From: JAWKWH01 sp963669285
GTDB taxonomy: Bacteria; Pseudomonadota; Alphaproteobacteria; Rhizobiales; Rhizobiaceae
Reading direction: 5' to 3'
DNA length: 64,000 nt
NCBI GenBank assembly: GCA_963669285.2
Contig: CAXXSI010000011.1
Span: 124,001-188,000 of the forward strand
The notes beneath the pieces are model-generated. The model did not search any database. It saw only the letters and a program-made list of their open reading frames with translations, and was not told the origin of the DNA. Every line of letters starts with the position of its first letter. Position 1 is the stretch's first letter. Made by a program: the position numbers and the translations under genes. Below are positions 1-7,538 of the stretch, piece by piece.

Positions 1-179
1 CCCGGATTTGTCTGGAATGCCGAGGATATCTGGCGATAAAGAATGGCGACGATGAATCCGACGATTGCCAGAAAAATCAGCATCGACAGCAAAAAGACCT
101 GCGGCGAAGAAAGGCGCTGCGGATCGTAGGCTGCCTCACCCGTCAGGTGGTCCTCTTCCGTTGCGCCAAACCATGCCAT
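1..179 (-). CDS. Membrane protein, N-terminal fragment (probable MotA/TolQ/ExbB-type)
   Basis: The gene runs off the left edge, so only its first 59 codons are visible. Translation begins MAWFGATEEDHL, has a short hydrophilic head, then one clear transmembrane segment at about residues 31-47 (LLSMLIFLAIVGFIVAILY). An AAGAGG ribosome site lies seven bases before the ATG, which supports the start. From memory, rhizobial MotA/TolQ/ExbB proton-channel-like proteins have a similar N-terminus and sit beside the inositol monophosphatase and efp genes; that assignment is inference. What is seen directly is only a small N-terminal membrane anchor on the same strand as the genes that follow. Confidence 0.5.
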   Translation of the reverse strand, partial: MAWFGATEEDHLTGEAAYDPQRLSSPQVFLLSMLIFLAIVGFIVAILYRQISSAFQTNP

Positions 180-246
180 CGCCACACCTCTTCCCCGAAG
201 CAAATCTGCCCGCGAATCTAACCGGAATTATGTCGAAAATAAAAGG

Positions 247-260
247 AAAGCGGGGGCTTT
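247..260 (-). terminator. Weak hairpin after the inositol monophosphatase gene
   Basis: A five-base stem (AAAGC/GCTTT) with a G/C-only loop lies 26 bases after the stop of the minus-strand gene. On that strand it is followed by the pyrimidine-rich run CCTTTTATTTT. The stem is short, so this is only a possible intrinsic terminator. Confidence 0.3.
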
Positions 261-285
261 TTGGTGGCTTTATGCGGATTCGGCG

Positions 286-1077
286 TCAAACCGGGCGATT
301 TAGCGCGGTGAGCAAACCTTTGTGGACATATTCGCCAGCGGCAACAATGGTTTTGGAAGCGAAAATATCCTGCCTGCCCTTCCGATCGGAGACAAATCCA
401 CCGGATTCGCGAACCATCAAAATTCCGGCGGCAACATCCCACGGGTTCAATCCGGCTTCCCAAAACCCGTCGACACGACCGGCGGCGACCCAGGCCAGAT
501 CGATGGCGGCGGATCCAATCCTTCTGATCCCCGCGGTCTCGGCCATTACATTGCGTAGTTCCACCAGCGCCTTGCCATGCTCACCCCGGCCCAGGTGGGG
601 AATGCCGGTCGCGATCACGGTGTCGACGAGGTCGCGGCGTGCAGCTACCCGCATGCGCCGGTCATTGAGAAAAGCGCCGCCGCCGCGTTCGGCGGTATAG
701 AGCTCATCCATCGCCGGATTGTAGATAACTCCGGCAGCCAGCTCGCCCTGTCGCTCCAAAGCGATGGAAACGGCGAAAACCGGAATTCCGTGCAGAAAAT
801 TCGTCGTTCCATCGAGCGGATCAACAATCCAGCGATGCTGATCATCCTCGCCGGGTACTTCGCCTCGTTCTTCCATCAAAAAACTGTAGCCAGGCCTCGC
901 CTTGCTCAGTTCTCGGAAAATAATGTCCTCGGCACGGTTGTCAGCCTGACTGACGAAATCGCCTGGCCCCTTGCGCGAAACCTGCAGGTTTTGAACTTCA
1001 CCGAAATCGCGGGCGAGCGATCTGCCCGCTTTCATTGCCGCCTGCACCATGACATTGAGTATTGCCGAACGCGCCAT
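286..1077 (-). CDS. Inositol monophosphatase family protein (SuhB-like)
   Basis: A Mg-dependent phosphatase of the inositol monophosphatase superfamily, 263 residues, the usual length. Metal and substrate motifs are intact: the EE pair at residues 69-70, WIVDPLDGTTNF at 83-94 and a C-terminal WDVAAG near residue 210. Alphaproteobacterial SuhB-like proteins dephosphorylate inositol-1-phosphate in vitro and some act as RNA-processing or antitermination factors; which role applies cannot be told from sequence. A GGAGG sequence lies ten bases upstream of the ATG. It is on the same strand as efp, 44 bases after the efp stop. Confidence 0.9.
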   Translation of the reverse strand: MARSAILNVMVQAAMKAGRSLARDFGEVQNLQVSRKGPGDFVSQADNRAEDIIFRELSKARPGYSFLMEERGEVPGEDDQHRWIVDPLDGTTNFLHGIPVFAVSIALERQGELAAGVIYNPAMDELYTAERGGGAFLNDRRMRVAARRDLVDTVIATGIPHLGRGEHGKALVELRNVMAETAGIRRIGSAAIDLAWVAAGRVDGFWEAGLNPWDVAAGILMVRESGGFVSDRKGRQDIFASKTIVAAGEYVHKGLLTALNRPV

Positions 1078-1121
1078 GGACCAAAGGCCTCCGAATGAAT
1101 TTTTAGATCAAGCGCCCGATT

Positions 1122-1685
1122 TCAGTCGGCGCGGCGCACATAGGTGATTTCATTTGTATCGACGATGATGCTCTCGCCCGCTTCGATAAACGGAGGCACC
1201 ATGACGCGAATGCCGTTTTCCATGCGCGCCGGTTTGTAAGATGAAGCCGCTGTCTGACCTTTGACGACCGGATCGGCTTCAGTGATTTTCAATGTCACCT
1301 GGTCGGGCAGTGAGATGCCAATCGGCTTTTCATCGTAGAGCTCGACGGTAACGGTCATACCGTCCTGCAGAAATGCGGCCCGGTCACCGACAAAATCCAT
1401 TTGCAGTTCGAGCTGCTCATAGGATTCGAGATCCATGAAAACCAGTGCGTCGCCCTGCTGGTACAGGTATGAAAAATCTTTCTGCTCAAGCCTGACCTTT
1501 TCGACCGTTTCGGCGGCTCGAAAGCGCTCGTTCAGTTTTGTGCCGTCGATCAGGTTTTTCAGTTCGACCTGGTTGTAGGCGCCGCCCTTGCCGGGTTTGA
1601 CTGCATTGGTCTTGACCGCCACCCAAAGTCCGCCGTTGTGCTCGATCACATTGCCGGGACGGATTTCGTTTCCGTTGATCTTCAT
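1122..1685 (-). CDS. efp: Translation elongation factor P
   Basis: EF-P binds between the P and E sites of the ribosome and relieves stalling at polyproline stretches. The protein is 187 residues, full length. The loop that carries the modified lysine reads PGKGGA, with Lys33 at the position equivalent to E. coli Lys34, so EpmA-type lysylation is expected. The C-terminal OB domains end in a normal EF-P tail (IIVDTNEITYVRRAD). The same genome encodes an FtsY with a long Pro-Glu array, although alternating Pro-Glu is not itself a strong EF-P stalling motif. Confidence 0.97.
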   Translation of the reverse strand: MKINGNEIRPGNVIEHNGGLWVAVKTNAVKPGKGGAYNQVELKNLIDGTKLNERFRAAETVEKVRLEQKDFSYLYQQGDALVFMDLESYEQLELQMDFVGDRAAFLQDGMTVTVELYDEKPIGISLPDQVTLKITEADPVVKGQTAASSYKPARMENGIRVMVPPFIEAGESIIVDTNEITYVRRAD

Positions 1686-1771
1686 CTGTGTCGTTCCGAA
1701 AAATTGTTGTTTGCGCGACGCGGCGCCTCAAGACCACATATCGAACCGGCATGCAAGCCGCCACGGTTGGT

Positions 1772-2725
1772 TCAGCGTAATCTGTTTGCGGTTTCGATTG
1801 CCTGTTTTTGCTGATCAATCGTCAGTCCGTCGAGAAAGACGTTCATTTCCGGATCGCTCAAACCGGCACGCCGCGCAATGATATACCAGGCCGCGGCAAC
1901 CACGGGATCGGCCTCTACACCAAGTCCACCACGGTAGAGTTTTGCAAGCCGGTTCTGCGCAGCTACATTTCCGGCTTCGGCCGCAATCTTCATCCAGGAG
2001 AAACCAGCCTTCAGGTCGCGATCGCCGCCGCGCCCCTCTACCAGCCAGGTCGCCAAATCGAGCTGGGCGGTATCGAAGTTCCGCCGGGCGGCTTTTACCA
2101 GCCATTGGCGAGCAAGGCGCGGATCGTGCGAACGGCCGCCGGCGCCTGTGGCATATGCCTGCGCCATGGCATATTGCGCATCGGGCAATCCGGCTACGGC
2201 GGCTTTTTCATAATAGTCGATCGCCGCTTTCAGGCCTTGGGCACCGGGTTTTTTCTTTATTGTCAGTTGAGCAAAATTGAACTGTGCGAGCCGATTGCCC
2301 TGATCCGCCGCCATTTTCAGCAGCCTAAGTGCAGCGTCCTCATCTTTGGCGACATGCTCGCCGTCCAGCAATGCCAGTGAATAGCGAAACTGAGCTTCCG
2401 CGATGCCCTGCTCTGCGGCACGCGAGTACCATTTCAGTGCACGCTTTTCGTCACGCGGCACACCGAGACCGCGCGACAGTATTTCAGCGACGAGCGTTTG
2501 TGCAGAAGGATCTCCAGCTTCTGCCCGCGGCAGCGCCAGGTTCAATGCGGTGATGTAAAGACCGCGCTGATATGCGCCGAAAGCGGCATCCGGCAATCGT
2601 CCGCCAAACCGGTTCGGATCAATGTTTTCGGGCCGACCCTGTTTCGTCTCGCCGGCGGCCTGCGCCGGCAGCGACAAGGCCAGGACCATAAGCGTCGATC
2701 TGACAATGTTCGCAAAAGTCAGCAC
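1772..2725 (-). CDS. Sel1-repeat (TPR-like) periplasmic protein
   Basis: A 317-residue protein with an N-terminal hydrophobic signal (residues about 8-23, ending SLPAQA) and then five or six Sel1-like repeats, recognised from recurring patterns such as AEQGIAEAQFRYSLALLDG, AVAGLPDAQYAMAQAYATG and AAEAGNVAAQNRLAKLYRGG. Such helical repeats scaffold protein complexes, and in rhizobia relatives (ExoR, PodJ type) act in signalling or polarity; no specific partner can be named. The start is GTG at 2725, inside the end of the upstream ThiE-like gene (7-base overlap), so the two genes are probably translated from one message. Confidence 0.8.
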   Translation of the reverse strand: MLTFANIVRSTLMVLALSLPAQAAGETKQGRPENIDPNRFGGRLPDAAFGAYQRGLYITALNLALPRAEAGDPSAQTLVAEILSRGLGVPRDEKRALKWYSRAAEQGIAEAQFRYSLALLDGEHVAKDEDAALRLLKMAADQGNRLAQFNFAQLTIKKKPGAQGLKAAIDYYEKAAVAGLPDAQYAMAQAYATGAGGRSHDPRLARQWLVKAARRNFDTAQLDLATWLVEGRGGDRDLKAGFSWMKIAAEAGNVAAQNRLAKLYRGGLGVEADPVVAAAWYIIARRAGLSDPEMNVFLDGLTIDQQKQAIETANRLR

Positions 2726-3381
2726 GATTGCCCTCCAAACCGCGGCGCACTTTCATCAAGCAGAGCATTGGCCCTTTTTACAGCTTCGCCCGGATCGATG
2801 GTACCGGTAAAAACGGCAGACGAAACGGCGGCGAACTCGGCACCGGTTTCGGCGACGGAAGTGAGCGATTCCATCACGGACCCGGACATGATGACACAGG
2901 GTATTTCGACGAGTTCGGCCCACCAGCGCCCCAGCGCAAGATTGCGCGGATGCGGATCTGGTTTGGTATCGTAGCCGAAGCGACCGAAGAACATGTAATC
3001 GGGCCGCATCTCGCCAATTTCGAGCGCGTCATGGCGGGTTTTTGCACCGCCCGCACCGATAACCTGGTTTCCGTCGTTGGCCCGAAGCCGTTCGGCCAGT
3101 TCCGCTTTGCTATCCAGATGAATTCCGTCGGCGCCGGAACGGCCAGCGATACGGGTATCACCTGCGACGATCGCCGCCACATCTGCGGCGTGTGCGTCGC
3201 GAACAGCTTGTTCGCAGAGTTGTTGATAATCGCTCTCGGCAAGCTCACCCGGCCATAATATCAGCGATGCGACGTCGCCGCCCGAAAGCGCGCTGGCGAT
3301 CAGATCGGCACTTCTTTGCCAATCCGCCGTGTTTGGACTGATCAATATCAGCCGGCAGCGATCCGGTGCGTGCGTTTTCAT
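2719..3381 (-). CDS. Thiamine phosphate synthase-like (ThiE family) protein
   Basis: A 220-residue TIM-barrel protein of the ThiE/TenI superfamily, which joins the hydroxymethylpyrimidine and thiazole halves of thiamine. Visible family features are the early strand RLILISP, the DGIHLDSKAELAER segment that corresponds to the DGVHLGQ stretch of ThiE, and the FFGRFGYDTKPDPHP loop. I chose the ATG at 3381 because GGGAGAAAG sits directly upstream; the open frame extends further 5' without a ribosome site. The conserved DGVHLGQ is altered and no other thi genes adjoin, so it may be a divergent paralogue rather than the main ThiE. Confidence 0.75.
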   Translation of the reverse strand: MKTHAPDRCRLILISPNTADWQRSADLIASALSGGDVASLILWPGELAESDYQQLCEQAVRDAHAADVAAIVAGDTRIAGRSGADGIHLDSKAELAERLRANDGNQVIGAGGAKTRHDALEIGEMRPDYMFFGRFGYDTKPDPHPRNLALGRWWAELVEIPCVIMSGSVMESLTSVAETGAEFAAVSSAVFTGTIDPGEAVKRANALLDESAPRFGGQSC

Positions 3382-3550
3382 CTTTCTCCCGCCGTTTGCG
3401 TTGCTGTCTTGTATACCGATCCTGGCATGAATGGGGCATAACCAAGGTTTACCTCGTTGAAAACCGTTCTGCCGGTTCCGATTCCGGTGATGGTTACTGG
3501 TAAGCGGGCGCAATAGACGGTAAATGCCGTTTTCCGACCACGGATTTTCC

Positions 3551-4321
3551 ATGAACCCACTTCTGACCGATCCACAATTTTATGCTGCTGCAGTTCCGGC
3601 TGTCGCGCTTGTGGGGCTTTCCAAGGGAGGTCTCGGCGGGGCGACAGCGCTCATTGGGGTGCCGCTGATGGCACTGGTGCTGCCGCCGGTACAGGCAGCT
3701 GCGGTCATGCTGCCGATTCTCGTCGTCATGGATTTGTTTGCGCTATGGAGTTGGCGCGGTTACCGGGACAACGCCACATTGATGCGCATGTTGCCGGGCG
3801 GAATGATCGGTATCGGCATCGGCTGGCTGACGGCAGCAATCGTGACCGCTGCGATGATCAAGCTGATCGTCGGCGTCATAGCACTCATTTTCGCGCTTCG
3901 CTGGTTTGTGGAACGCCGCCGCGGAATCGTGTCAGCGCGGGGGCAAAGCTATCTCCGCGGCACTTTCTGGGGCACGGGAGCCGGCTTCACAAGCTTTGTT
4001 GCGCACGCGGGCGGACCGCCCTACCAGATATACACCTTACCGCTGGGACACGATCCCAAGATATACACCGGCACATCGACGGTGTTTTTTGCAGTCGTCA
4101 ATGCCGTCAAGGTCATTCCGTATTTTGCGCTTGGACAGTTCGATACCACAAACCTGGTGGCATCCGCGGTTCTGCTGCCGATCGCGCCGGTGGCTATTTT
4201 GACGGGCGTCATGATCGTCAAGCGCATGAATCGCGAGGTGTTTTATCCGTTCATGTACGTTGTTGTGCTTATCGTCGGTGCGAAACTCACCTGGGATGGA
4301 TTGACCGTATTTCTACAGTAG
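3551..4321 (+). CDS. TSUP-family permease (sulfite exporter TauE/SafE type)
   Basis: An integral membrane protein of about 256 residues with seven or eight hydrophobic segments. It carries the family's glycine-rich opening (GLSKGGLGGATALIGVPLMA) and the mid-protein SFVAHAGGPPYQIYTLP motif typical of the TauE/SafE/YfcA group. These carriers move small sulfur or organic anions across the inner membrane, and substrate cannot be inferred. The ATG at 3551 places the first membrane helix at the expected distance from the N-terminus; an in-frame ATG at 3524 is the alternative. It stands divergently from the ThiE-like gene and 57 bases before the acyl-CoA ligase. Confidence 0.85.
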   Translation: MNPLLTDPQFYAAAVPAVALVGLSKGGLGGATALIGVPLMALVLPPVQAAAVMLPILVVMDLFALWSWRGYRDNATLMRMLPGGMIGIGIGWLTAAIVTAAMIKLIVGVIALIFALRWFVERRRGIVSARGQSYLRGTFWGTGAGFTSFVAHAGGPPYQIYTLPLGHDPKIYTGTSTVFFAVVNAVKVIPYFALGQFDTTNLVASAVLLPIAPVAILTGVMIVKRMNREVFYPFMYVVVLIVGAKLTWDGLTVFLQ

Positions 4322-4378
4322 TGACCGCAACGTGGTGATGTGATTTATGGGCGGAAACGACACCGGAGCGACGGGACA

Positions 4379-6019
4379 ATGACCGATCAGTACGATACCG
4401 GCCTCGACAAGAATGCTGCCAATTACCAGCCTTTGACGCCACTGACTTATCTGGAGCGCGCCGCCAAAACCTATCCTGATCATGTTGCCATCATTCACGG
4501 TGCGACACGGATACCATACCGGCAATTCTACAGCCGGTCGCGCCAACTGGCCTCGGCCCTGTCCAAACGGGGTATCGGCAAGGGCGATACGGTTTCGGTC
4601 ATGTTGTCGAACACGCCACCGATGCTGGAGGCGCATTTCGGTGTACCGATGACCAAGGCAGTGCTGCACTCGCTGAACACGCGGCTGGACGCTGCGATTA
4701 TCGCGTTTCAGCTCGATCACGCCGAATCAAAAGTACTGATCGTCGACCGCGAGTTTTCCGGTGTCGTCGCAGAGGCGCTGAAACTGGCGGCGGTCGAGCC
4801 GCTGGTGATCGACTATGATGATCCCGAGTACCCCGATGATGCACCCTATCCGAAGGGCGAGCGACTCGGCGCGGTTGACTATGACGAGTTTATTGCCGGC
4901 GGTGATGATGAATTCGACTGGTCAATGCCGGACGATGAATGGGATGCTATTTCGCTGAACTACACGTCCGGTACGACCGGCAATCCGAAAGGTGTGGTCT
5001 ATCATCACCGTGGCGCGGCGTTGATGGCCTATTCCAACACAATTCACGCAAGCATGGGAAAACACTGCGTGTATTTGTGGACGCTGCCAATGTTTCACTG
5101 CAATGGCTGGTGTTTTCCCTGGACGCTGGCCGTCCAGGCGGGAATCCATGTGTGTCTGCGCTGGGTGCGCGCCGACGCTATGTTTGAAGCGATCGCCGAT
5201 CATGGGGTGACCCATTTGTGTGGAGCGCCGGTGGTCATGGCGACATTGCTCAATGCCGCCGACGAGGACCGGCGCACATTTGATCAGACAGTCACGTTCA
5301 ATACCGCGGCTGCGCCGCCTCCGGAAGCTGTTCTGGCCGGAATGGCGGACGCCGGCTTTGCCGTCACCCACCTCTACGGGCTGACGGAGACCTATGGTCC
5401 GGCGGTGGTCAATGAATGGCATGGCGAATGGGATGCGCTCGACAAGGAAGCCCGCACAGCGAAGAAAGCACGCCAGGGCGTTCGCTATGCTGCTCTGGAA
5501 GATCTGACGGTTATGGATCCGCAGTCGATGCAGAAAACCCCGCCCGACGGCGAAACGATCGGTGAGGTCATGTTCCGTGGCAATATCGTCATGAAAGGCT
5601 ATCTGAAAAACAAACAGGCCACAGATGAAGCTTTTTTCGGCGGTTGGTTTCATTCCGGCGATCTCGGCGTCATGCATGCCGATGGCTATATTCAGCTGAA
5701 AGACCGTTCAAAGGACATCATCATTTCCGGCGGCGAGAACATTTCTTCGATCGAAGTCGAGGACACTCTGTACAAGCATCCGGCGGTCGCGGCATGCGGC
5801 GTTGTCGCCAAACAGGATGATAAATGGGGCGAGACACCGGTCGCCTATGTGGAGTTGAAGCCCGGCAAATCGGCCGGTGAAGACGAGATCATCGACCACT
5901 GCCGTACGCTGCTGGCGAAGTTCAAATGCCCGCGTACGGTGATCTTTGCAGAAATTCCAAAAACATCGACCGGCAAGATCCAGAAGTTCAAGCTGAGAGA
6001 GATGGCAAAAGCGCTTTGA
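4379..6019 (+). CDS. AMP-dependent acyl-CoA ligase (DmdB-like)
   Basis: An ANL-superfamily enzyme of 546 residues that activates a carboxylic acid to acyl-AMP and then acyl-CoA. Seen directly: the P-loop-like SGTTGNPKGV near residue 197, the YGLTETYGP adenylate motif, the hinge GWFHSGDLG, DRSKDIIISGGENIS, and the C-terminal catalytic lysine in KTSTGKIQKFKLRE. Overall layout (opening YLERAAKTYPDHVAIIHG) resembles the 3-(methylthio)propionyl-CoA ligase/medium-chain group, so short- to medium-chain acids are likely, but DMSP use is not shown. Start at MTDQYD was preferred over an upstream in-frame ATG because family members begin near there. Confidence 0.88.
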   Translation: MTDQYDTGLDKNAANYQPLTPLTYLERAAKTYPDHVAIIHGATRIPYRQFYSRSRQLASALSKRGIGKGDTVSVMLSNTPPMLEAHFGVPMTKAVLHSLNTRLDAAIIAFQLDHAESKVLIVDREFSGVVAEALKLAAVEPLVIDYDDPEYPDDAPYPKGERLGAVDYDEFIAGGDDEFDWSMPDDEWDAISLNYTSGTTGNPKGVVYHHRGAALMAYSNTIHASMGKHCVYLWTLPMFHCNGWCFPWTLAVQAGIHVCLRWVRADAMFEAIADHGVTHLCGAPVVMATLLNAADEDRRTFDQTVTFNTAAAPPPEAVLAGMADAGFAVTHLYGLTETYGPAVVNEWHGEWDALDKEARTAKKARQGVRYAALEDLTVMDPQSMQKTPPDGETIGEVMFRGNIVMKGYLKNKQATDEAFFGGWFHSGDLGVMHADGYIQLKDRSKDIIISGGENISSIEVEDTLYKHPAVAACGVVAKQDDKWGETPVAYVELKPGKSAGEDEIIDHCRTLLAKFKCPRTVIFAEIPKTSTGKIQKFKLREMAKAL

Positions 6020-6085
6020 CGAAGTTCAGTCGTCCGGGAAATCGGCTTTCGGGAAATCCATAAAACTTAAGTAAAATCGAATACG

Positions 6086-6100
6086 TTAACCATCTATTAA
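6086..6100. promoter_or_regulatory. CtrA-binding site (TTAA-N7-TTAA), distal
   Basis: TTAACCATCTATTAA is a perfect match to the alphaproteobacterial CtrA full site TTAA-N7-TTAA and includes the favoured TTAACCAT half. It lies just upstream of the probable small RNA and about 335 bases before rcdA. The match is seen; CtrA binding is inference. Confidence 0.65.
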
Positions 6101-6119
6101 GCTTTATGAGTGTTTACTG

Positions 6120-6219
6120 AAACCAATCCAGTTTTCTGGATTCCTACCAAGTGGCTTTGCCACTTTGTTTGACGCCTCCCTGTTTAACTCCCAGAGCCGC
6201 CCTTGTTGCGGCTCTTTTT
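6120..6219 (+). ncRNA. Candidate trans-acting small RNA
   Basis: Three hairpins follow each other with no reading frame. The first is AATCCAG/CTGGATT (6125-6131 with 6136-6142, loop TTTT). The second is AAGTGGC/GCCACTT (6149-6155 with 6159-6165). Then comes an unpaired stretch holding GCCTCCC (6174-6180) and ACTCCC (6187-6192), both complementary to Shine-Dalgarno sequences. The third is a terminator stem, 6193-6200 with 6208-6215, followed by Ts. This is the layout of Hfq-type anti-Shine-Dalgarno riboregulators in rhizobia (the alpha-r and suhB/MmgR type), but I cannot assign a family. The 5' end is a guess, placed about 20 bases after the CtrA site. Being a long 3' UTR of the ligase gene is the alternative. 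Confidence 0.5.
6193..6219 (+). terminator. Rho-independent terminator
   Basis: An eight-base perfect stem AGAGCCGC/GCGGCTCT (6193-6200 and 6208-6215) with a seven-base loop is followed by a run of Ts to 6219. It would end the candidate small RNA and also any read-through from the acyl-CoA ligase gene. Confidence 0.8.
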
Positions 6220-6272
6220 CGTCCCGGCGCGGCGAATGCGCACTGCGATATAGTCGAATGCTACTGCGCGTG

Positions 6273-6287
6273 TTAACCCTTTGTTAA
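6273..6287. promoter_or_regulatory. CtrA-binding site (TTAA-N7-TTAA), proximal to rcdA
   Basis: TTAACCCTTTGTTAA is a second perfect TTAA-N7-TTAA site, 148 bases before the rcdA start and after the terminator, so it is placed to serve rcdA itself. CtrA often binds over the -35 region of the promoters it activates, which would put the transcript start near 6310-6330. Occupancy has not been shown. Confidence 0.7.
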
Positions 6288-6360
6288 ACAAACTCTTGCC
6301 TTCGCACTAAGTTGAGCGCAATTTCGCGCTGCCCGGTGCTAAAGCAGTCAGTGTTTCGAA

Positions 6361-6403
6361 CCGCTGCATCACGGGTAGTGACCAATTCGGTCACTTGCAG
6401 CGG
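6361..6403 (+). promoter_or_regulatory. Long hairpin in the rcdA leader
   Basis: An inverted repeat with outer arms CCGCTGCA/TGCAGCGG (6361-6368 with 6396-6403) and inner arms GTGACC/GGTCAC (6378-6383 with 6389-6394). It ends 32 bases before the rcdA ATG and has no T-tract, so it is not a terminator. It could be a leader structure or a palindromic operator. Confidence 0.5.
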
Positions 6404-6435
6404 TGGGTTATAAGATTGAAGGGGCTGAGTGCGGC

Positions 6436-6960
6436 ATGAACGGGCCCGACAGGACAAAATCAGTCACAATCAACCTTGCCGAACGGCGGGCGTTTTCCTC
6501 ATCCTTCAAACCGCTCTATGACGAGGGCATGCAACTTGTCGAGCAGGCGGCCGAGTATCTCGACGGAGAGGGCCGCGCCGAAGCCAAATCGCTTTCGCGC
6601 GTGGCGGCGACACTATATGCGGCCGAGTCCATGCGCCTGACCACCCGGTTAATGCAAATCGCATCATGGTTGCTGTTGCAGCGCGCCGCCAACTCCGGTG
6701 AAATGACCCGTGCTCAGGTAGCCTCCGAAAAGGCGAAGGTACGACTTGATACGCTGTCTGCCGCGCAAGAGTCTGCCTCCTGGCCGGAACTGCCGGAGGC
6801 GTTTCGCGATCTTGTTTCGCGTTCGCTCAGCCTCCAGGGCGTGGTTCGGCGCATGGATGAAGAAATCTACGGCGAAGATAAACCCGACCAGGGTTCGGTC
6901 GTGGTCAATCCGGTCAACGATCAGATCTCCCTGCTTAATACAGCGTTTTCCCACCGCTGA
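6436..6960 (+). CDS. rcdA: RcdA-like regulator of CtrA degradation (DUF1465)
   Basis: A 174-residue helical protein of the DUF1465 family. In Caulobacter, RcdA is an adaptor in the hierarchy that brings CtrA and other substrates to the ClpXP protease with CpdR and PopA. Family features visible are the opening LAERRAFSSSFKPLYDEGMQLVE and the helical core ETAATLYAAESMRL-like segment (here AATLYAAESMRLTTRL). I chose ATG 6436, giving an N-terminus MNGPDRTK of normal length; a GTG at 6403 is in frame but sits in the leader hairpin. The 5' region carries two perfect CtrA boxes, so this degradation factor is probably itself under CtrA control. Confidence 0.85.
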   Translation: MNGPDRTKSVTINLAERRAFSSSFKPLYDEGMQLVEQAAEYLDGEGRAEAKSLSRVAATLYAAESMRLTTRLMQIASWLLLQRAANSGEMTRAQVASEKAKVRLDTLSAAQESASWPELPEAFRDLVSRSLSLQGVVRRMDEEIYGEDKPDQGSVVVNPVNDQISLLNTAFSHR

Positions 6961-7020
6961 TTGTCGGTTCACTGCAAGTTCGGCGTGGCGTGGCAAACCG
7001 TCCGCGCTATGTTGGCGTCC

Positions 7021-7533
7021 ATGAACGAGGCGATTCGCATCATCGGCATCGATCCCGGCCTTCGCCGTACCGGCTGGGGAATCATTGAAATAGCTGGAAA
7101 TGTGCTGCGGTTTGTGGATTCCGGGACGATCAAGTCCGACAGCAAGGCCGAACTTGCCGTTCGCCTGTGCCAACTTCATGATGGCCTGATCGAAACCGTC
7201 GAACGTTTTGGACCTGGCGAAGCGGCCGTCGAAGCAACGTTCGTCAACCGCGATGCGGTGGCGACGCTGAAGCTCGGCCAGGCGCGCGGCATTGCCATGC
7301 TGGTACCGGCACGCGCCGGTTTATCGGTCGCCGAATATGCACCAAACGCGGTGAAGAAAGCGGTGATTGGCGCCGGTCACGGCGACAAGAAACAGATCCA
7401 CACAATGGTCAAGGTGCTGATGCCAAAGGCGCGCTTTGACAGCGATGACGCCGCCGACGCACTGGCGATCGCCATCTGCCACGCACATCACCGCGGTGCG
7501 GCGGCCATGGCAGAGAAGCTTGCCGCCGGGTGA
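7021..7533 (+). CDS. ruvC: Crossover junction endodeoxyribonuclease RuvC
   Basis: RuvC cuts Holliday junctions symmetrically during recombinational repair. The 170-residue protein has the RNase H-like fold motifs: IIGIDPGLRRTGWG with Asp11, the VEATFVN glutamate near residue 69-71, and the C-terminal acidic pair in DSDDAADALAIA. It heads a ruvC-DUF3445-ruvA-ruvB cluster, so resolvase and branch-migration motor are probably co-expressed. The ATG at 7021 gives the standard N-terminus; the longer open frame upstream overlaps nothing conserved. Confidence 0.96.
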   Translation: MNEAIRIIGIDPGLRRTGWGIIEIAGNVLRFVDSGTIKSDSKAELAVRLCQLHDGLIETVERFGPGEAAVEATFVNRDAVATLKLGQARGIAMLVPARAGLSVAEYAPNAVKKAVIGAGHGDKKQIHTMVKVLMPKARFDSDDAADALAIAICHAHHRGAAAMAEKLAAG

Positions 7534-7538
7534 CGTGC

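Noticed and set aside
4379..6019. Dimethylsulfoniopropionate pathway from the DmdB-like ligase
   Set aside because: Only one ligase gene is present, with no dmdA, dmdC or dmdD neighbour, so pathway assignment is not supported.
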